Positions 52,035 to 61,605 of a DNA stretch of 64,000 nucleotides are shown here, piece by piece (positions within the stretch are counted from its first letter, which is position 1; the number at the start of each line of letters is the position of its first letter). The DNA is taken from positions 248,001 through 312,000 of the forward strand of contig REGQ01000001.1 in NCBI GenBank assembly GCA_004134985.1. Direction: 5' to 3'. Made by a program: the position numbers and the translations under genes. This stretch comes from Paenibacillaceae bacterium. GTDB taxonomy: Bacteria; Bacillota; Bacilli; Paenibacillales; Paenibacillaceae. Below the pieces are notes generated by a model. The model worked only from the letters and a program-made list of their open reading frames with translations, did no database searches and was not told the DNA's origin.

Positions 52035-53051
52035 CTATGACCAATCAAACAGGACGCCGTGATATTGGTCTTTGTTGACTCGAAGTCCATCGTAAGCCTC
52101 CTGAGATTGCTCAGGTTTGATGACATGACTCAGCAGCGGTTCGATGTGCAGCCTGTTTTTCTGGATCAGCTCAAAAACAATTTTGGAGTTTCGTACAAGC
52201 GAGTGTTTGACAAAATCATTAGGCTCGCTTGGATAACGCCATTCATGTGCACCTTTAAATGTAATAGAACCCCGATTATGAAGATGGCAGTAATTAAGTA
52301 CATCGGTAATGTCCGTCTGATACTCTCCCCGCGGGCTTCCCAGAAAAATAATTTCGCCCAGTCTGCCAATCCATGTCAAGCTGTCCACACCCACTTTTGG
52401 CACACCCGTTGCCTCTATATGAGTCGAGACGCCTTTCCCGTCCGTAAGCGCCATTATTTGGTCTCTCACATTTCCATCACCATTGTCCAGCGTATATTCT
52501 ACACCGCATTCCTTGGCGGTTTGTATCCGCTCTTTGGACAGATCCACACCGATGACGGTTGCTCCTTGCAATCGGGCGAGCTGCGCGGCGAGATTTCCCA
52601 CAAGCCCCAGACCCGTTACGCTTACGTAATCGCCGATTTCGATATCGGAAATACGCACCGAAGTGAAGGCAACCGTTGCCATTCGAGTAAAGGGCACCCA
52701 CCTTAGATCAAGACCGTCTGGAACGCGAATAACGATGTCATGCGTATTGATTACCTGATGTTCGGAATGGCTGCCATAGTGGAACACGACATCTCCGGGC
52801 TTGAAATCCGTTACGCCACTCCCAACTTCGACGATTGTGCTTACACTTGCATATCCTGGACAAAGCGGGAGCTTGGCCCAGAATTCATTGCCGGACAGCA
52901 TCGCAAGCTCCGTTCCCGGGCTAATTAGCGAGTAAATAAGTTTGACGTGCATTTCTTTCTCAGACAAGCTATACGGCGTTATTTCTTCTACGACAGTCTC
53001 TACTTGCTGTGGACTAACGAACATAATTTTACGATTTTTCAATGCGTTCAC
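52035..53051 (-). CDS. zinc-type alcohol dehydrogenase (MDR superfamily)
   Basis: 338 residues. GroES-like N-domain with YSLISPGTELAMLSGNEFWA and PGDVVFHYG, then a Rossmann domain with VTGLGLVGNLAAQLARLQGA and VIGVDLSKERIQTAKECG. The SPGTE start resembles the sugar or polyol dehydrogenase branch that often lacks the structural zinc lobe, as here. It follows promoter 2 of the sugar regulon. Confidence 0.88.
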   Translation of the reverse strand: MNALKNRKIMFVSPQQVETVVEEITPYSLSEKEMHVKLIYSLISPGTELAMLSGNEFWAKLPLCPGYASVSTIVEVGSGVTDFKPGDVVFHYGSHSEHQVINTHDIVIRVPDGLDLRWVPFTRMATVAFTSVRISDIEIGDYVSVTGLGLVGNLAAQLARLQGATVIGVDLSKERIQTAKECGVEYTLDNGDGNVRDQIMALTDGKGVSTHIEATGVPKVGVDSLTWIGRLGEIIFLGSPRGEYQTDITDVLNYCHLHNRGSITFKGAHEWRYPSEPNDFVKHSLVRNSKIVFELIQKNRLHIEPLLSHVIKPEQSQEAYDGLRVNKDQYHGVLFDWS

Positions 53052-53058
53052 TCCTCTA

Positions 53059-53141
53059 TGTCAACGTTTACATGTCTAATATATGATTTTTCGTTTGGAC
53101 TGTCTTTGATCTCAAAACCGATTTTTTATCTAAAACAACGA
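53059..53141 (-). promoter_or_regulatory. sugar-operon promoter 2 with AraC-type block and cre site
   Basis: Minus strand: AAGACA (53106-53101), a 17-base spacer and TATATT (53083-53078). The block 53101-53141 matches the one at 50597-50638 at all but about two of 41 positions. TGTAAACGTTGACA (53072-53059) fits the CcpA cre consensus and lies right after the -10, a position for catabolite repression. Confidence 0.75.
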
Positions 53142-53197
53142 TCCAAGCAAAAAGGGCTTCGCTGTCCTTGAGGCGGCATATTCCTTTTTTCCACAAA

Positions 53198-53241
53198 AAA
53201 ATCCCCCGGCCAGGCGCGGTTGCGCCCTTCCGGAGGATTTT
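53198..53241 (-). terminator. terminator of the ppnP gene
   Basis: AAAATCC and GGATTTT enclose an inner GC stem; the minus strand ends in GGGATTTTTTTGTGG. Confidence 0.75.
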
Positions 53242-53256
53242 CCTTTGCTAATTGGA

Positions 53257-53577
53257 TTATTCGTGAATATAAGAGCAGCAATAGTCGGTTACTGCCGCAA
53301 CCTGCAATTTAAACTTTGCATTCGCCGGAACTGTAAACTCGCCTGTTCCCTGAATATGCTGCCACTCGGTTTCACCAGGCAGCTGCACCTTCAGATCACC
53401 AGCCAAAATCTCCATGATTTCCTTGCTGTCTGTGCCGAACTCATAGTCGCCTGGCAGCATAATGCCAAGCGTCTTTTTGGTGCCGTCCGGGAAGAGCACC
53501 ACGCGGCTTGTAACTTTTCCATCGAAATATACATTGGCTTGTTTGATAACCGATACCTGATCAAATTGGGACATCAT
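53257..53577 (-). CDS. ppnP: pyrimidine/purine nucleoside phosphorylase
   Basis: 106 residues, the small cupin PpnP (YaiE/DUF1255): [20 protein letters not shown], then [16 protein letters not shown] and [15 protein letters not shown]. It cleaves nucleosides with phosphate to ribose 1-phosphate and base. Its neighbour is transketolase, which fits pentose metabolism. Ribosome site AGGAGGA. Confidence 0.9.
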   Translation of the reverse strand: MMSQFDQVSVIKQANVYFDGKVTSRVVLFPDGTKKTLGIMLPGDYEFGTDSKEIMEILAGDLKVQLPGETEWQHIQGTGEFTVPANAKFKLQVAAVTDYCCSYIHE

Positions 53578-53677
53578 CGTTCCTCCTTATAATTGGAGCA
53601 GCGGCAGTGCGATGGATATCCGCCTGCCGCTGTCCTTATGCTGTCTTGAACGCCGCAATCAGCTGCGTCCGCCCGCT

Positions 53678-55696
53678 TTACAGCAGTTCTTTCAACTTGC
53701 TGACCACATTTTCAACCGTAAAACCATACTCCTTGATTACTCTATCCCCTGGTGCAGATGCGCCAAAGGTTGAAATGCCAATCACTGCGCCGCGGTCGCC
53801 AACATAGCGCTCCCAGCCGAACGGGGAAGCCATTTCAATTGCCAGGCGGGCTTTGACATCAGGAAGCAGGACGGAATCCTTATATTCCTGTGATTGCTTT
53901 TCGAACAGATCCCAGCTTGGCATACTGATAACACGGACATGGATACCCTCGGCAGCCAACGCTTTTTGGGAGGCAACAGCCAATTGCACTTCTGAACCGG
54001 TGGCAATGATCTGAGCTTGCGGTGCTCCGCCTTCCGCTTCAGATACCACATAAGCGCCGCGTGTGATCGCTTCGCGGGCCAATTCTGCCGTGCCTGGCAG
54101 CACTGGCAGGTTTTGACGCGTGAGTACAAGCGCAACCGGGTTGGACTTGTTCGCAACTGCGTAAGCCCATGCCGCGGAAGTTTCGTTGGCATCCGCAGGA
54201 CGAATGACCGTCAGGTCAGGGATAATCCGAATGGAAGCCAATTGCTCGATCGGCTCGTGTGTCGGTCCATCTTCGCCAACTGCAATACTGTCATGTGTAA
54301 GGACATAGACAACCGGCAGTTTCTGGATCGCAGCAAGACGCACCGCAGGACGCAGATAATCCGTGAAGACGAAGAACGTTCCTCCGTATACACGCAAGCC
54401 GCCATGCAGCATAATGCCGTTCATTGCCGAAGCCATTGCAAATTCACGGATGCCAAAATAAATATTGCGGCCATCATAGTTGCCTGCTTTGTATACCGGC
54501 AGACCTTTCAGATGAGTCATCGTTGAGCTTTCCAGGTCAGCGGACCCGCCAACCAGATTCGGGATGTTTTTGGCAAGACCGTTCAAAGCGTTACCTGATG
54601 CTACACGAGTTGAAAGCGCCTTGTCTTCCGGCGAGTAGACTGGAAGATCAGCATCCCAACCAGCAGGCAGATCGCCGCGGGCAGCCGTTTCGAATTGCTC
54701 AGCAAGCGCCGGATATGCTTCTTTATAGCTCGCAAACAATGCATCCCACTCTGCATTGCTTTGTTCTCCGCGTTGCTTCAATGCCTCGAAATGCGCGCGC
54801 ACTTCTGCGGGAACGTGAAAAGGCTCTTCAAACTCCCAGCCGTAAGCCGCTTTTGTCAGCTTCGTTTCCTCAACGCCTAGCGGTGATCCGTGCGGGCCAG
54901 CATGTCCGCCTTTGCCACCTTTATTCGGACTGCCGTAGCCGATGACTGTTTTCACCTCGATCAATGTCGGATGCTCAGTATCTGCTTGTGCAGCTGCTAC
55001 CGCTTCAGCAAGCGCGCCAAGATCGTTGCCGTCTTCGACACGCAGCACTTGCCAGCCATATGCTTCAAAACGTTTTTGTACGCTTTCAGAGAATGAAAGG
55101 CTCAATTCACCGTCAAGCGAAATATCATTTGAATCATACAAAACGACCAGTTTGCCCAGTTTCAAGTGACCTGCAAGCGACGCTGCTTCAGCCGCAACGC
55201 CTTCAGACAAATCTCCATCACCGCAAATGGAATACGTATAGTGGTCGATGACCGAGAAGTTGTCTTTATTGTAAACAGCTGAAAGTTGTGTTTCAGCAAG
55301 CGCCATTCCAACTGCCATTGCCACACCTTGTCCAAGCGGACCTGTTGTTGCATCTACGCCGGCTGTATGTCCGAACTCCGGATGGCCTGGCGTCTTCGAT
55401 CCCCATTGGCGAAAGTTTTTGAGCTCGTCCAGCGGCAAATCGTAGCCGGACAAGTGAAGTAGACTATAAAGAAGCATGGAACCATGGCCCGCTGACAGAA
55501 CAAAGCGGTCTCTGTTGATCCATGCCGGATTGGACGGATTATGTTTCATATTGTTCGCGAACAGTTGATAGCCCATCGGCGCTGCCCCCATTGGCATGCC
55601 AGGATGACCGGAATTCGCTTTCTCAATCGCATCGATCGATAGTGTGCGGATCGTATCAATCGATAGCTGGTCAATTGTTTTCTGAGAAACTGTCAT
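53678..55696 (-). CDS. tkt: transketolase
   Basis: 672 residues, standard length. Thiamine-diphosphate motif GDGDLSEGV...LYDSNDIS, N-terminal [20 protein letters not shown], and central [20 protein letters not shown] with the conserved DRY-type segment replaced by VFTDYLRPA. Links pentose phosphate pathway and glycolysis. Ribosome site GGAGGAG. An 8-bp GC hairpin (AGCGGCAG/CTGCCGCT, 53599-53630) follows without a T-run. Confidence 0.96.
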   Translation of the reverse strand: MTVSQKTIDQLSIDTIRTLSIDAIEKANSGHPGMPMGAAPMGYQLFANNMKHNPSNPAWINRDRFVLSAGHGSMLLYSLLHLSGYDLPLDELKNFRQWGSKTPGHPEFGHTAGVDATTGPLGQGVAMAVGMALAETQLSAVYNKDNFSVIDHYTYSICGDGDLSEGVAAEAASLAGHLKLGKLVVLYDSNDISLDGELSLSFSESVQKRFEAYGWQVLRVEDGNDLGALAEAVAAAQADTEHPTLIEVKTVIGYGSPNKGGKGGHAGPHGSPLGVEETKLTKAAYGWEFEEPFHVPAEVRAHFEALKQRGEQSNAEWDALFASYKEAYPALAEQFETAARGDLPAGWDADLPVYSPEDKALSTRVASGNALNGLAKNIPNLVGGSADLESSTMTHLKGLPVYKAGNYDGRNIYFGIREFAMASAMNGIMLHGGLRVYGGTFFVFTDYLRPAVRLAAIQKLPVVYVLTHDSIAVGEDGPTHEPIEQLASIRIIPDLTVIRPADANETSAAWAYAVANKSNPVALVLTRQNLPVLPGTAELAREAITRGAYVVSEAEGGAPQAQIIATGSEVQLAVASQKALAAEGIHVRVISMPSWDLFEKQSQEYKDSVLLPDVKARLAIEMASPFGWERYVGDRGAVIGISTFGASAPGDRVIKEYGFTVENVVSKLKELL

Positions 55697-55781
55697 TTTG
55701 TAAAACTCCTCCTATACTTATGGTTCTCTCTTTATCAAAACCTTGAGCCTGCGCGATTTCTACGGTGCACAGCTTTGAAAT

Positions 55782-55790
55782 ATTGTACCA
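55782..55790 (-). promoter_or_regulatory. candidate extended -10 for tkt
   Basis: Minus strand TGGTACAAT is a TGnTAnAAT extended -10 about 86 bases ahead of the tkt start. The region 55791-55958 shows nothing else. Confidence 0.4.
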
Positions 55791-55958
55791 TTTGCGTTCG
55801 CGCTTTTCCATATAAAATGTAGATATTCGCTGCAACATCTTTGCCTTCTCCCTCGTATTACTTAGTATGCCGACAAATTGTGTCAATTAATGATGAACTT
55901 TGCTGTCGGGACCAAGCATTACGGACAAGTATATCCCATGAAGAGGTGAAAGCGCCTG

Positions 55959-56459
55959 ATGACCCGCACTTCTATGCTCTCTTATATTTTTCTTTGCACT
56001 GCTGCGCTGTGGATAATATCCGCCTTTGCCTCGGCGCCCCCTGCAGAAGCAGGGATTTTTGAACGGATCAAGTCCATCTACAAAATTCCCGCTAAAGTTA
56101 ATGAATTTCGGTCCCAATATGACGATTTGACCAGTACGGTTGAAGGCCAGAAGGCCGAACTTGAAGCGACCCGGCAAGCGGCAGTTGATTCTGTAGCGCG
56201 CTTTGAAGAGGGACAGCGAAAGCTTCAGGAACAAAATAATGCATATCGACAGCAGAATGAAGCATTGCAAACCCAGAACGAACTGCTCGCTCAGCGCCTG
56301 GAACTGCTGGAACAGGAGAAAGAAAGCAAAGATGCCCTTATTCATAAAGCGATCACCATTGCCATTACGCTGATTGGCATCATACTTCTGTATTTTGTCA
56401 GTATGAGAGTTCTTCGCCTGACCATCTGGCGTCGTGAGAAACGCTCTTTGGGTGTCTGA
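55959..56459 (+). CDS. signal-peptide/coiled-coil/membrane protein of unknown function
   Basis: 166 residues. A leader (about 1-31, ending APPAEA) suggests export. Residues about 45-125 are a coiled coil rich in Glu and Gln (LQEQNNAYRQQNEALQTQNE), then a single membrane helix (about 130-150) and a basic cytoplasmic tail WRREKRS. No family is recognised. It could sense or brace the cell envelope. Ribosome site AAGAGGTG. Confidence 0.65.
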   Translation: MTRTSMLSYIFLCTAALWIISAFASAPPAEAGIFERIKSIYKIPAKVNEFRSQYDDLTSTVEGQKAELEATRQAAVDSVARFEEGQRKLQEQNNAYRQQNEALQTQNELLAQRLELLEQEKESKDALIHKAITIAITLIGIILLYFVSMRVLRLTIWRREKRSLGV

Positions 56460-56527
56460 TCTTATTAGCAGCACAGCCATGTGCCCTTGTCGGGCTGCAA
56501 CACCAAAATGATGGAAGGAGGGGTTTC

Positions 56528-57226
56528 GTGCATATCAATACTGGAACGGAGCAGACAAGCAGCGGTCATCTGCTTATTGATCTGGCTGAGCAGGACAAGC
56601 TCCATATTTTGCATCCCGGACAGATTATCGCTTACAAAGGGAGCCCCTCAGGCCGCGAAGACCGGGTGATGGATCTGGCTGGCGTTTACCGCAAACGCAG
56701 ATGGATACGCGCCGCCATATCCGGTCCGTCCCAGCTGCTGCTCGGGCTGCCCGGGGGATGCCGTCTCCACACCGTACCAATCGGCACGGACAGCAATTTG
56801 CTGTTTAATTTTCGCAATGTGCTGTTTTTCTCTGAAGGCATCACGATGCAGAGCCGGGTACAATCGATCAAAAATGCGATGATTACGAAAGATTGGGTGC
56901 GTATGAAGTTTAGCGGCCCCGGTCATATTGGTGTCATTGCGAGCGGATGGATGGAATCGATCCAACTGAGTCCAGATACACCGCTGTATGTTGATGCAGG
57001 CGCCTTGATCGCTTATCCGGAGAATGCGCGTCTTAAACTGAGTGTTTACGGCAACACATTGGCCAGCCAGCACATGAAGATGCAATGGGAACTGCGCGGC
57101 AGCGGTCCCGTGCTCATTCAAACCGGCGCCGTCGATGCCCAGTTCGAAAGCCAGATGCGGCAGGACGGTCTCATTAGAAGGACACTGCGCGAGGTACTGC
57201 CCTTTGGCGGTGTGTTTATCAAATAA
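56528..57226 (+). CDS. AIM24 family protein
   Basis: 232 residues from GTG 56528 after GGAAGGAGGGG. AIM24/TIGR00266-like beta-barrel repeats: VDAGALIAYPENARLKLSVY, SGPGHIGVIASGWMESIQLS, GSGPVLIQTG. Function unknown in bacteria (related to mitochondrial biogenesis protein Aim24). Confidence 0.8.
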   Translation: MHINTGTEQTSSGHLLIDLAEQDKLHILHPGQIIAYKGSPSGREDRVMDLAGVYRKRRWIRAAISGPSQLLLGLPGGCRLHTVPIGTDSNLLFNFRNVLFFSEGITMQSRVQSIKNAMITKDWVRMKFSGPGHIGVIASGWMESIQLSPDTPLYVDAGALIAYPENARLKLSVYGNTLASQHMKMQWELRGSGPVLIQTGAVDAQFESQMRQDGLIRRTLREVLPFGGVFIK

Positions 57227-57262
57227 AGCTGCTTCCCCTGTTATCGGGAAAGCAGCTTTATT
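57222..57262. terminator. bidirectional terminator between AIM24 and purU
   Basis: AATAAAGCTGCTT (57222-57234) and AAGCAGCTTTATT (57250-57262) pair perfectly with a further CCC/GGG inside; AT-rich flanks serve both convergent genes. The stem begins inside the AIM24 stop codon region. Confidence 0.8.
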
Positions 57263-57283
57263 AGTGAAGACAACAGCGTCTCC

Positions 57284-58180
57284 TTAATTAAATACAACGG
57301 TTTTGTTCTGATGCACCAAGAGCCGGTCTTCAATATGCCATTTCACGGCGCGGGCAAGCACGACCCGTTCAATGGTACGCCCGATGCGCTTCAAGCTTGC
57401 CACGTTGTCGCGATGACTGACGCGCTGCACATCCTGCTCAATAATCGGTCCGCCGTCGAGTTCCTCGGTTACATAATGGGCAGTCGCCCCGATTATTTTC
57501 ACGCCCCGCTGGTAGGCCTGGGCATAAGGCTTGCCCCCAACAAAGGCCGGCAGGAAGGAATGATGGATATTAATAATCCGGTTTGGATAATGTTCAATAA
57601 ATTTAGGCGGAATAATCTGCATATACCGCGCCAGAACAATCAGATCGATCTTGTCGGCAATCAGTTCCAGATGCTTCTTCTCGACCTCGGCTTTGGTCTC
57701 TGGTGTAACAGGAATGTGATGGTACGGAATGCCGAATGATTCGACCAAATCGCGCATATCGTTATGATTGCTGATGACCATCGCAATTTCCGTATCGAGA
57801 TCGCCTGCCTGCCATTGCCACAGCAGCTCAAGCAAGCAATGATCCTCCTTGGAAACGAAGATCGCCAGGCGCTTCTGACGGCTGGCACGGAACGTGTGCC
57901 ACTTCATCTCGAAGCGATCCGCCACCCGCACGAAATCCTCCTGCAACACAGGCAATTCCCGCTCCAGATCATTCAAATCAAATTCAAATCGGATGAAAAA
58001 CATGCCGCCCTCCGGGTCCATCGTATATTGATCGGACTGGACGATATTTGCGCCATGCTCATACAGAAACTGGGATACCGCTGCCACAATGCCGGGCCTG
58101 TCCGGACAGGAAATCAGCATCCGTGCGCGGTTTTTGTTCGCCAATCTTGTTTGGGCATACTTTGGTTGATAAGAATTCAA
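57284..58180 (-). CDS. purU: formyltetrahydrofolate deformylase
   Basis: 298 residues. N-terminal ACT domain (MLISCPDRPGIVAAVSQFLY) and a formyltransferase-fold C-domain with NIHHSFLPAFVGGKPYAQAY, ATAHYVTEELDGGPIIEQDV, containing the Asn-His-Asp catalytic set. Releases formate from 10-formyl-THF, supplying formate for purine synthesis and balancing one-carbon pools. Confidence 0.94.
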   Translation of the reverse strand: MNSYQPKYAQTRLANKNRARMLISCPDRPGIVAAVSQFLYEHGANIVQSDQYTMDPEGGMFFIRFEFDLNDLERELPVLQEDFVRVADRFEMKWHTFRASRQKRLAIFVSKEDHCLLELLWQWQAGDLDTEIAMVISNHNDMRDLVESFGIPYHHIPVTPETKAEVEKKHLELIADKIDLIVLARYMQIIPPKFIEHYPNRIINIHHSFLPAFVGGKPYAQAYQRGVKIIGATAHYVTEELDGGPIIEQDVQRVSHRDNVASLKRIGRTIERVVLARAVKWHIEDRLLVHQNKTVVFN

Positions 58181-58251
58181 TACAATAACTTCCTTCCATC
58201 GATTTATACACGGGCTCAGGTTGAAAACAAAACACGTTCAATGTACATCCA

Positions 58252-59379
58252 TTACGCGTTGACAAGCAATTCTTTACCTGCAAACCAGGCGGTGATTCGC
58301 TGGTTGACCGCTTCCTCGCTCAGCTCGGGCAGCACCTCATGCTCCATAACGAGATCATACAGCCTTTCCATCGGCTCCCGCGGATCGGCTTTCCGTGCTT
58401 TCGCATCGGCTTTCAGCAAGTCCCAGGTGCCGAGTACAAAGGTGCGGTAATCAATCTCCTGTTTGTCAAAGAAATAATGCAGTCGCTCGACATGATCAAA
58501 GAAAGTTTCGCCAAACCGCTCCATTGCGTTGCCTCTGAGCAAAGCAATTTCTGCCTCATACATCGGACGCTGCGTCTTGCTTTCCTTGCCGATCCATGGC
58601 GTTTCCAGAATAAACGGGCGTCCCGCGAGCAGTTCATGATGGACGATTCTCGAAATCGCTTCATGACCCAACCAGCCAGCGCCGATCGGAGCGTGCCGGT
58701 CTTTTCCTGCGCCGCGCGGATTTTTCGTATCATTAATGTGAACAACCGCCACCCGATCAAGCCCGACCGTCTGATCGAAGCTATGAAGTACACCGTCCAG
58801 ATCGCCAGCCAGATCATAACCGGCATCATGCATATGGCATGTGTCCATACAAACCGTCAAACGCTCATTATTTTGCACCTTGTCGATAATCTTTGCGATT
58901 TCATCAAAATTACGGCCAATTTCCGTGCCTTTGCCTGCCATCGTTTCAAGCGCAATATTGACATCGGTCTCCTTGGTGCCTTCCAGCACTTGATTAAGCC
59001 CCTCGGCAATGCGCTCAATGCCATATTCAGCATCCTTATCGGTGTAAGCCCCCGGATGGAGAACAATATTGCGAACGCCGATCACGTGGGTGCGGCGAAT
59101 TTCTTCCTGCAAAAACTGCACGGCAAGCTCAAACGTATTTTCCTTATACGAACCCAGATTGACAATATAGGGCGCATGCACAACAATCTCATGAATGCCG
59201 CTGGCTGCCATTGCCGCTTTTCCTTCTTCAATATATAAGTCCTCGACCGGCTTGCGCCGTGTATTTTGCGGTGCCCCTGTATAAATCATAAACGAGCTCG
59301 ATCCGTAAGAGACCGCCTCCTGATTGGCACTCAGCAGCCCTTTATCGGAAAATGAAACGTGCGACCCGATTTTTAACAT
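58252..59379 (-). CDS. nfo: endonuclease IV with C-terminal extension
   Basis: 375 residues from ATG 59379 (in-frame GTG 59391 has GAGGGGA too close). The Nfo barrel has all zinc motifs: [54 protein letters not shown] and FILETPW. Family members are usually about 280-300 residues; here about 80 extra residues follow (from about 295), with [20 protein letters not shown] and a helical end. AP-site repair enzyme, relevant in spore DNA repair. Confidence 0.9.
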   Translation of the reverse strand: MLKIGSHVSFSDKGLLSANQEAVSYGSSSFMIYTGAPQNTRRKPVEDLYIEEGKAAMAASGIHEIVVHAPYIVNLGSYKENTFELAVQFLQEEIRRTHVIGVRNIVLHPGAYTDKDAEYGIERIAEGLNQVLEGTKETDVNIALETMAGKGTEIGRNFDEIAKIIDKVQNNERLTVCMDTCHMHDAGYDLAGDLDGVLHSFDQTVGLDRVAVVHINDTKNPRGAGKDRHAPIGAGWLGHEAISRIVHHELLAGRPFILETPWIGKESKTQRPMYEAEIALLRGNAMERFGETFFDHVERLHYFFDKQEIDYRTFVLGTWDLLKADAKARKADPREPMERLYDLVMEHEVLPELSEEAVNQRITAWFAGKELLVNA

Positions 59380-59481
59380 ACAATCTTGCACTCCCCTCGC
59401 TTGTACTTCATCCTATTTTACAGTGAATGTCGAAATAAATCTACGAATGGGTTATAATTCATATTAGTGAGGTGATTAGAC

Positions 59482-59919
59482 ATGAATGAGACACCCGATT
59501 GGGTGATGTACTTTATTATTTTCTGGGGATTCGTCATGGTTGTATTTATGTCAATCGGCGGCTTCTTTATGTTCCGGAAATTTTTAAAAGTGCTGCCCAT
59601 GCGTGACGGGAAGTCCAAACTAGACTGGCAAAACTATTGGGTGGAACGAAGCCGCCCGTTGTGGAATGATGAATCCAAACAGCTTCTTGAACAACTTGTC
59701 TCTCCTGTGCCGCAAGCGTTCCGCGACATCGCCAAGCACACAATCGCAGCCAAAATCGGACAGGTTGCCGTCGAGAGCGGCGCTTCACAAGTGACGCGGG
59801 ATCATTGTATTGAAGGCTATATACGCGCAACCCCTGCACGTGATTATCGCAGCCTTGTATCCTTTCTGAATAAAAATAAAATCGACTATTCCCCCTACCA
59901 GCATCTGCTCAACAAGTAA
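59482..59919 (+). CDS. DUF2621 membrane protein
   Basis: 145 residues. One N-terminal membrane helix (about 7-32) and a soluble domain with LPMRDGKSKLDWQNYWVERS, then RPLWNDESKQLLEQLVSPVP and VTRDHCIEGYIRATPARDY, matching DUF2621 (YneK-like) proteins of Bacillales. Function unknown. Ribosome site GAGGTG. Confidence 0.75.
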   Translation: MNETPDWVMYFIIFWGFVMVVFMSIGGFFMFRKFLKVLPMRDGKSKLDWQNYWVERSRPLWNDESKQLLEQLVSPVPQAFRDIAKHTIAAKIGQVAVESGASQVTRDHCIEGYIRATPARDYRSLVSFLNKNKIDYSPYQHLLNK

Positions 59920-60110
59920 CCTGAATTACAATCCTTGATGCCGATGCAAACGGCTGCCGCCGTCCATGTACGGCGGCTCAGAAGCTGTTATAAGTGAGCG
60001 CATGCATTGGCCATTGGGAGCATATCGACCGCAACTGCCGTTCGAAAAAAACGATTGATATGAAACCTCCAGGGGTATAGATACGTTATACATTAGAGGA
60101 GGTGGTCATC

Positions 60111-60671
60111 ATGACCCATACATCACTATTAAAAAAGGCAAAGCCACGCCTTATGCTGGCACTTCTGCTGGCCGTGTCGCTGACAACCGCCTGTGGAAGC
60201 AATGCTTCACGGACAGAAAATGTGGGCGGAAGCCCGGATTTGACCATTAATGAGAATACGGATTTGCCAAACAACGAGAACAATGCCAACACTCCGGCTA
60301 ATGACGATACGGATTCCGAGCCTGCTCCAGATGACAACAAGCAAGAACACAGTCCAGAGGGTTCACCAGGGGATAAACCGACCAACGAGTCCGAACCAAC
60401 CGACAATGAAGCAAAATCGCCAGATCAGGATAATCCTGCTGAGATGCATGAGGTGTTCAAGGGGACTGGCGTATTTGTCGGTCAAGCAGATGGCCATACA
60501 ATTGAAATTGAAACGGCTGACGGACCGATAGCATACCAACATGAGGACACGCTTGCAGAGGCGATCGCCTCACTTGATCCTGATGAGAAGGTAAACTATG
60601 AATATATAGAGAAACCACTTGAAGGGGAAGAGGTTCAGCGCTGGATCGTTACAATTGAAAAAACCGAGTAA
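60111..60671 (+). CDS. putative lipoprotein with acidic Asn/Pro-rich linker
   Basis: 186 residues from ATG 60111, eight bases after GAGGAGG (GTG 60102 overlaps the site). Lipobox LTTAC puts the lipidated Cys at about 25. Residues about 30-105 are a low-complexity Asn/Asp/Glu/Pro/Ser linker, and the last 75 residues form a small beta domain (GVFVGQADGHTIEIETADGP). No family is recognised. Confidence 0.75.
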   Translation: MTHTSLLKKAKPRLMLALLLAVSLTTACGSNASRTENVGGSPDLTINENTDLPNNENNANTPANDDTDSEPAPDDNKQEHSPEGSPGDKPTNESEPTDNEAKSPDQDNPAEMHEVFKGTGVFVGQADGHTIEIETADGPIAYQHEDTLAEAIASLDPDEKVNYEYIEKPLEGEEVQRWIVTIEKTE

Positions 60672-60685
60672 ATAATCGAGGTGAA

Positions 60686-61594
60686 ATGAAGATGCGCATC
60701 GCCATCACTGGAGGCTCCGGTTTCGTCGGCAGCGCCTTGGTCAATTACTTGCTGGAACAGCAGCATGAGGTTTGGATTGTGACCCGATCAACCGGTAAAG
60801 TTGACGCTGACCACCCTAAACTTCATGTAGTGACCTGGGAGGACCTTGCTTCAAAACCCGAGCGGCTTGAAGGCGTTCGGGCGATTGTCAATTTGGCAGG
60901 CGAATCAATCAACCAGCGTTGGAGCCCGGAGGCCAAGGAACGGATTCTCAAGTCAAGACTGGAAGCAGCCGACCGGATTGCCAAGGTTGTGCGGCATCTG
61001 CATAACAAGCCTCAAGTTGTTGTCAATGCTTCAGGTATTTCCTACTATGGCAACTCAGAGACAGAATTGTTTGACGAAGGCAGTCCGGGACAAGCTTCCG
61101 ACTTCTTGTCTTCCGTGGTGGACAAATGGGAAAAAGCCGCAGATGCCATTCCGGCGCCGCGCATCATTAAGCTGCGCGTTGGGCTTGTGCTCGGCAATGA
61201 CGGAGGAGCCTTTCCCAAGATGGTTATGCCTTATCGTTTTTTTGTCGGCGGAAAGGTAGGCTCTGGGAAACAGTGGATCTCATGGATTCATATTGATGAC
61301 ATCGTAAGACTTATTGCTTTTTGCATGGAGAACGAACATATTGCAGGCCCAGTCAATGCGGCTGCCCCCGAACCCGTCATTAATGACCACTTCGGGCGGG
61401 CAATTTCCAAAGCCCTCGGGCGCCCTCACTGGTTTCCTGTCCCTTCCTTTATGTTGAAAGGCGTGTTCGGCGAGTTATCCGTGCTGCTGCTCGAAGGTCA
61501 ACGGGGTATCCCCCGCAAGGCGCTTGATAGCGGTTTTACATTCCGTTATCCGACCATCAACGAGGCGATGGAAGAGCTGCTCGGCAGTTCTTAA
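60686..61594 (+). CDS. TIGR01777 family NAD-dependent epimerase
   Basis: 302 residues of an extended SDR. Nucleotide loop AITGGSGFVGSALV, VNLAGESINQRWSPEAKERI (family signature), YYGNSETELF and WISWIHIDDIVRLI, then the C-terminal DUF1731 domain with GVFGELSVLLLEGQRGIPRK. The enzyme's substrate is unknown. The start is 14 bases after the lipoprotein stop, so the two genes are likely one transcript. Confidence 0.92.
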   Translation: MKMRIAITGGSGFVGSALVNYLLEQQHEVWIVTRSTGKVDADHPKLHVVTWEDLASKPERLEGVRAIVNLAGESINQRWSPEAKERILKSRLEAADRIAKVVRHLHNKPQVVVNASGISYYGNSETELFDEGSPGQASDFLSSVVDKWEKAADAIPAPRIIKLRVGLVLGNDGGAFPKMVMPYRFFVGGKVGSGKQWISWIHIDDIVRLIAFCMENEHIAGPVNAAAPEPVINDHFGRAISKALGRPHWFPVPSFMLKGVFGELSVLLLEGQRGIPRKALDSGFTFRYPTINEAMEELLGSS

Positions 61595-61605
61595 CAGCAT
61601 TGTCC

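Noticed and set aside
58339-59238. 299-codon plus frame opposite nfo
   Set aside because: Antisense shadow of a gene with complete zinc motifs.
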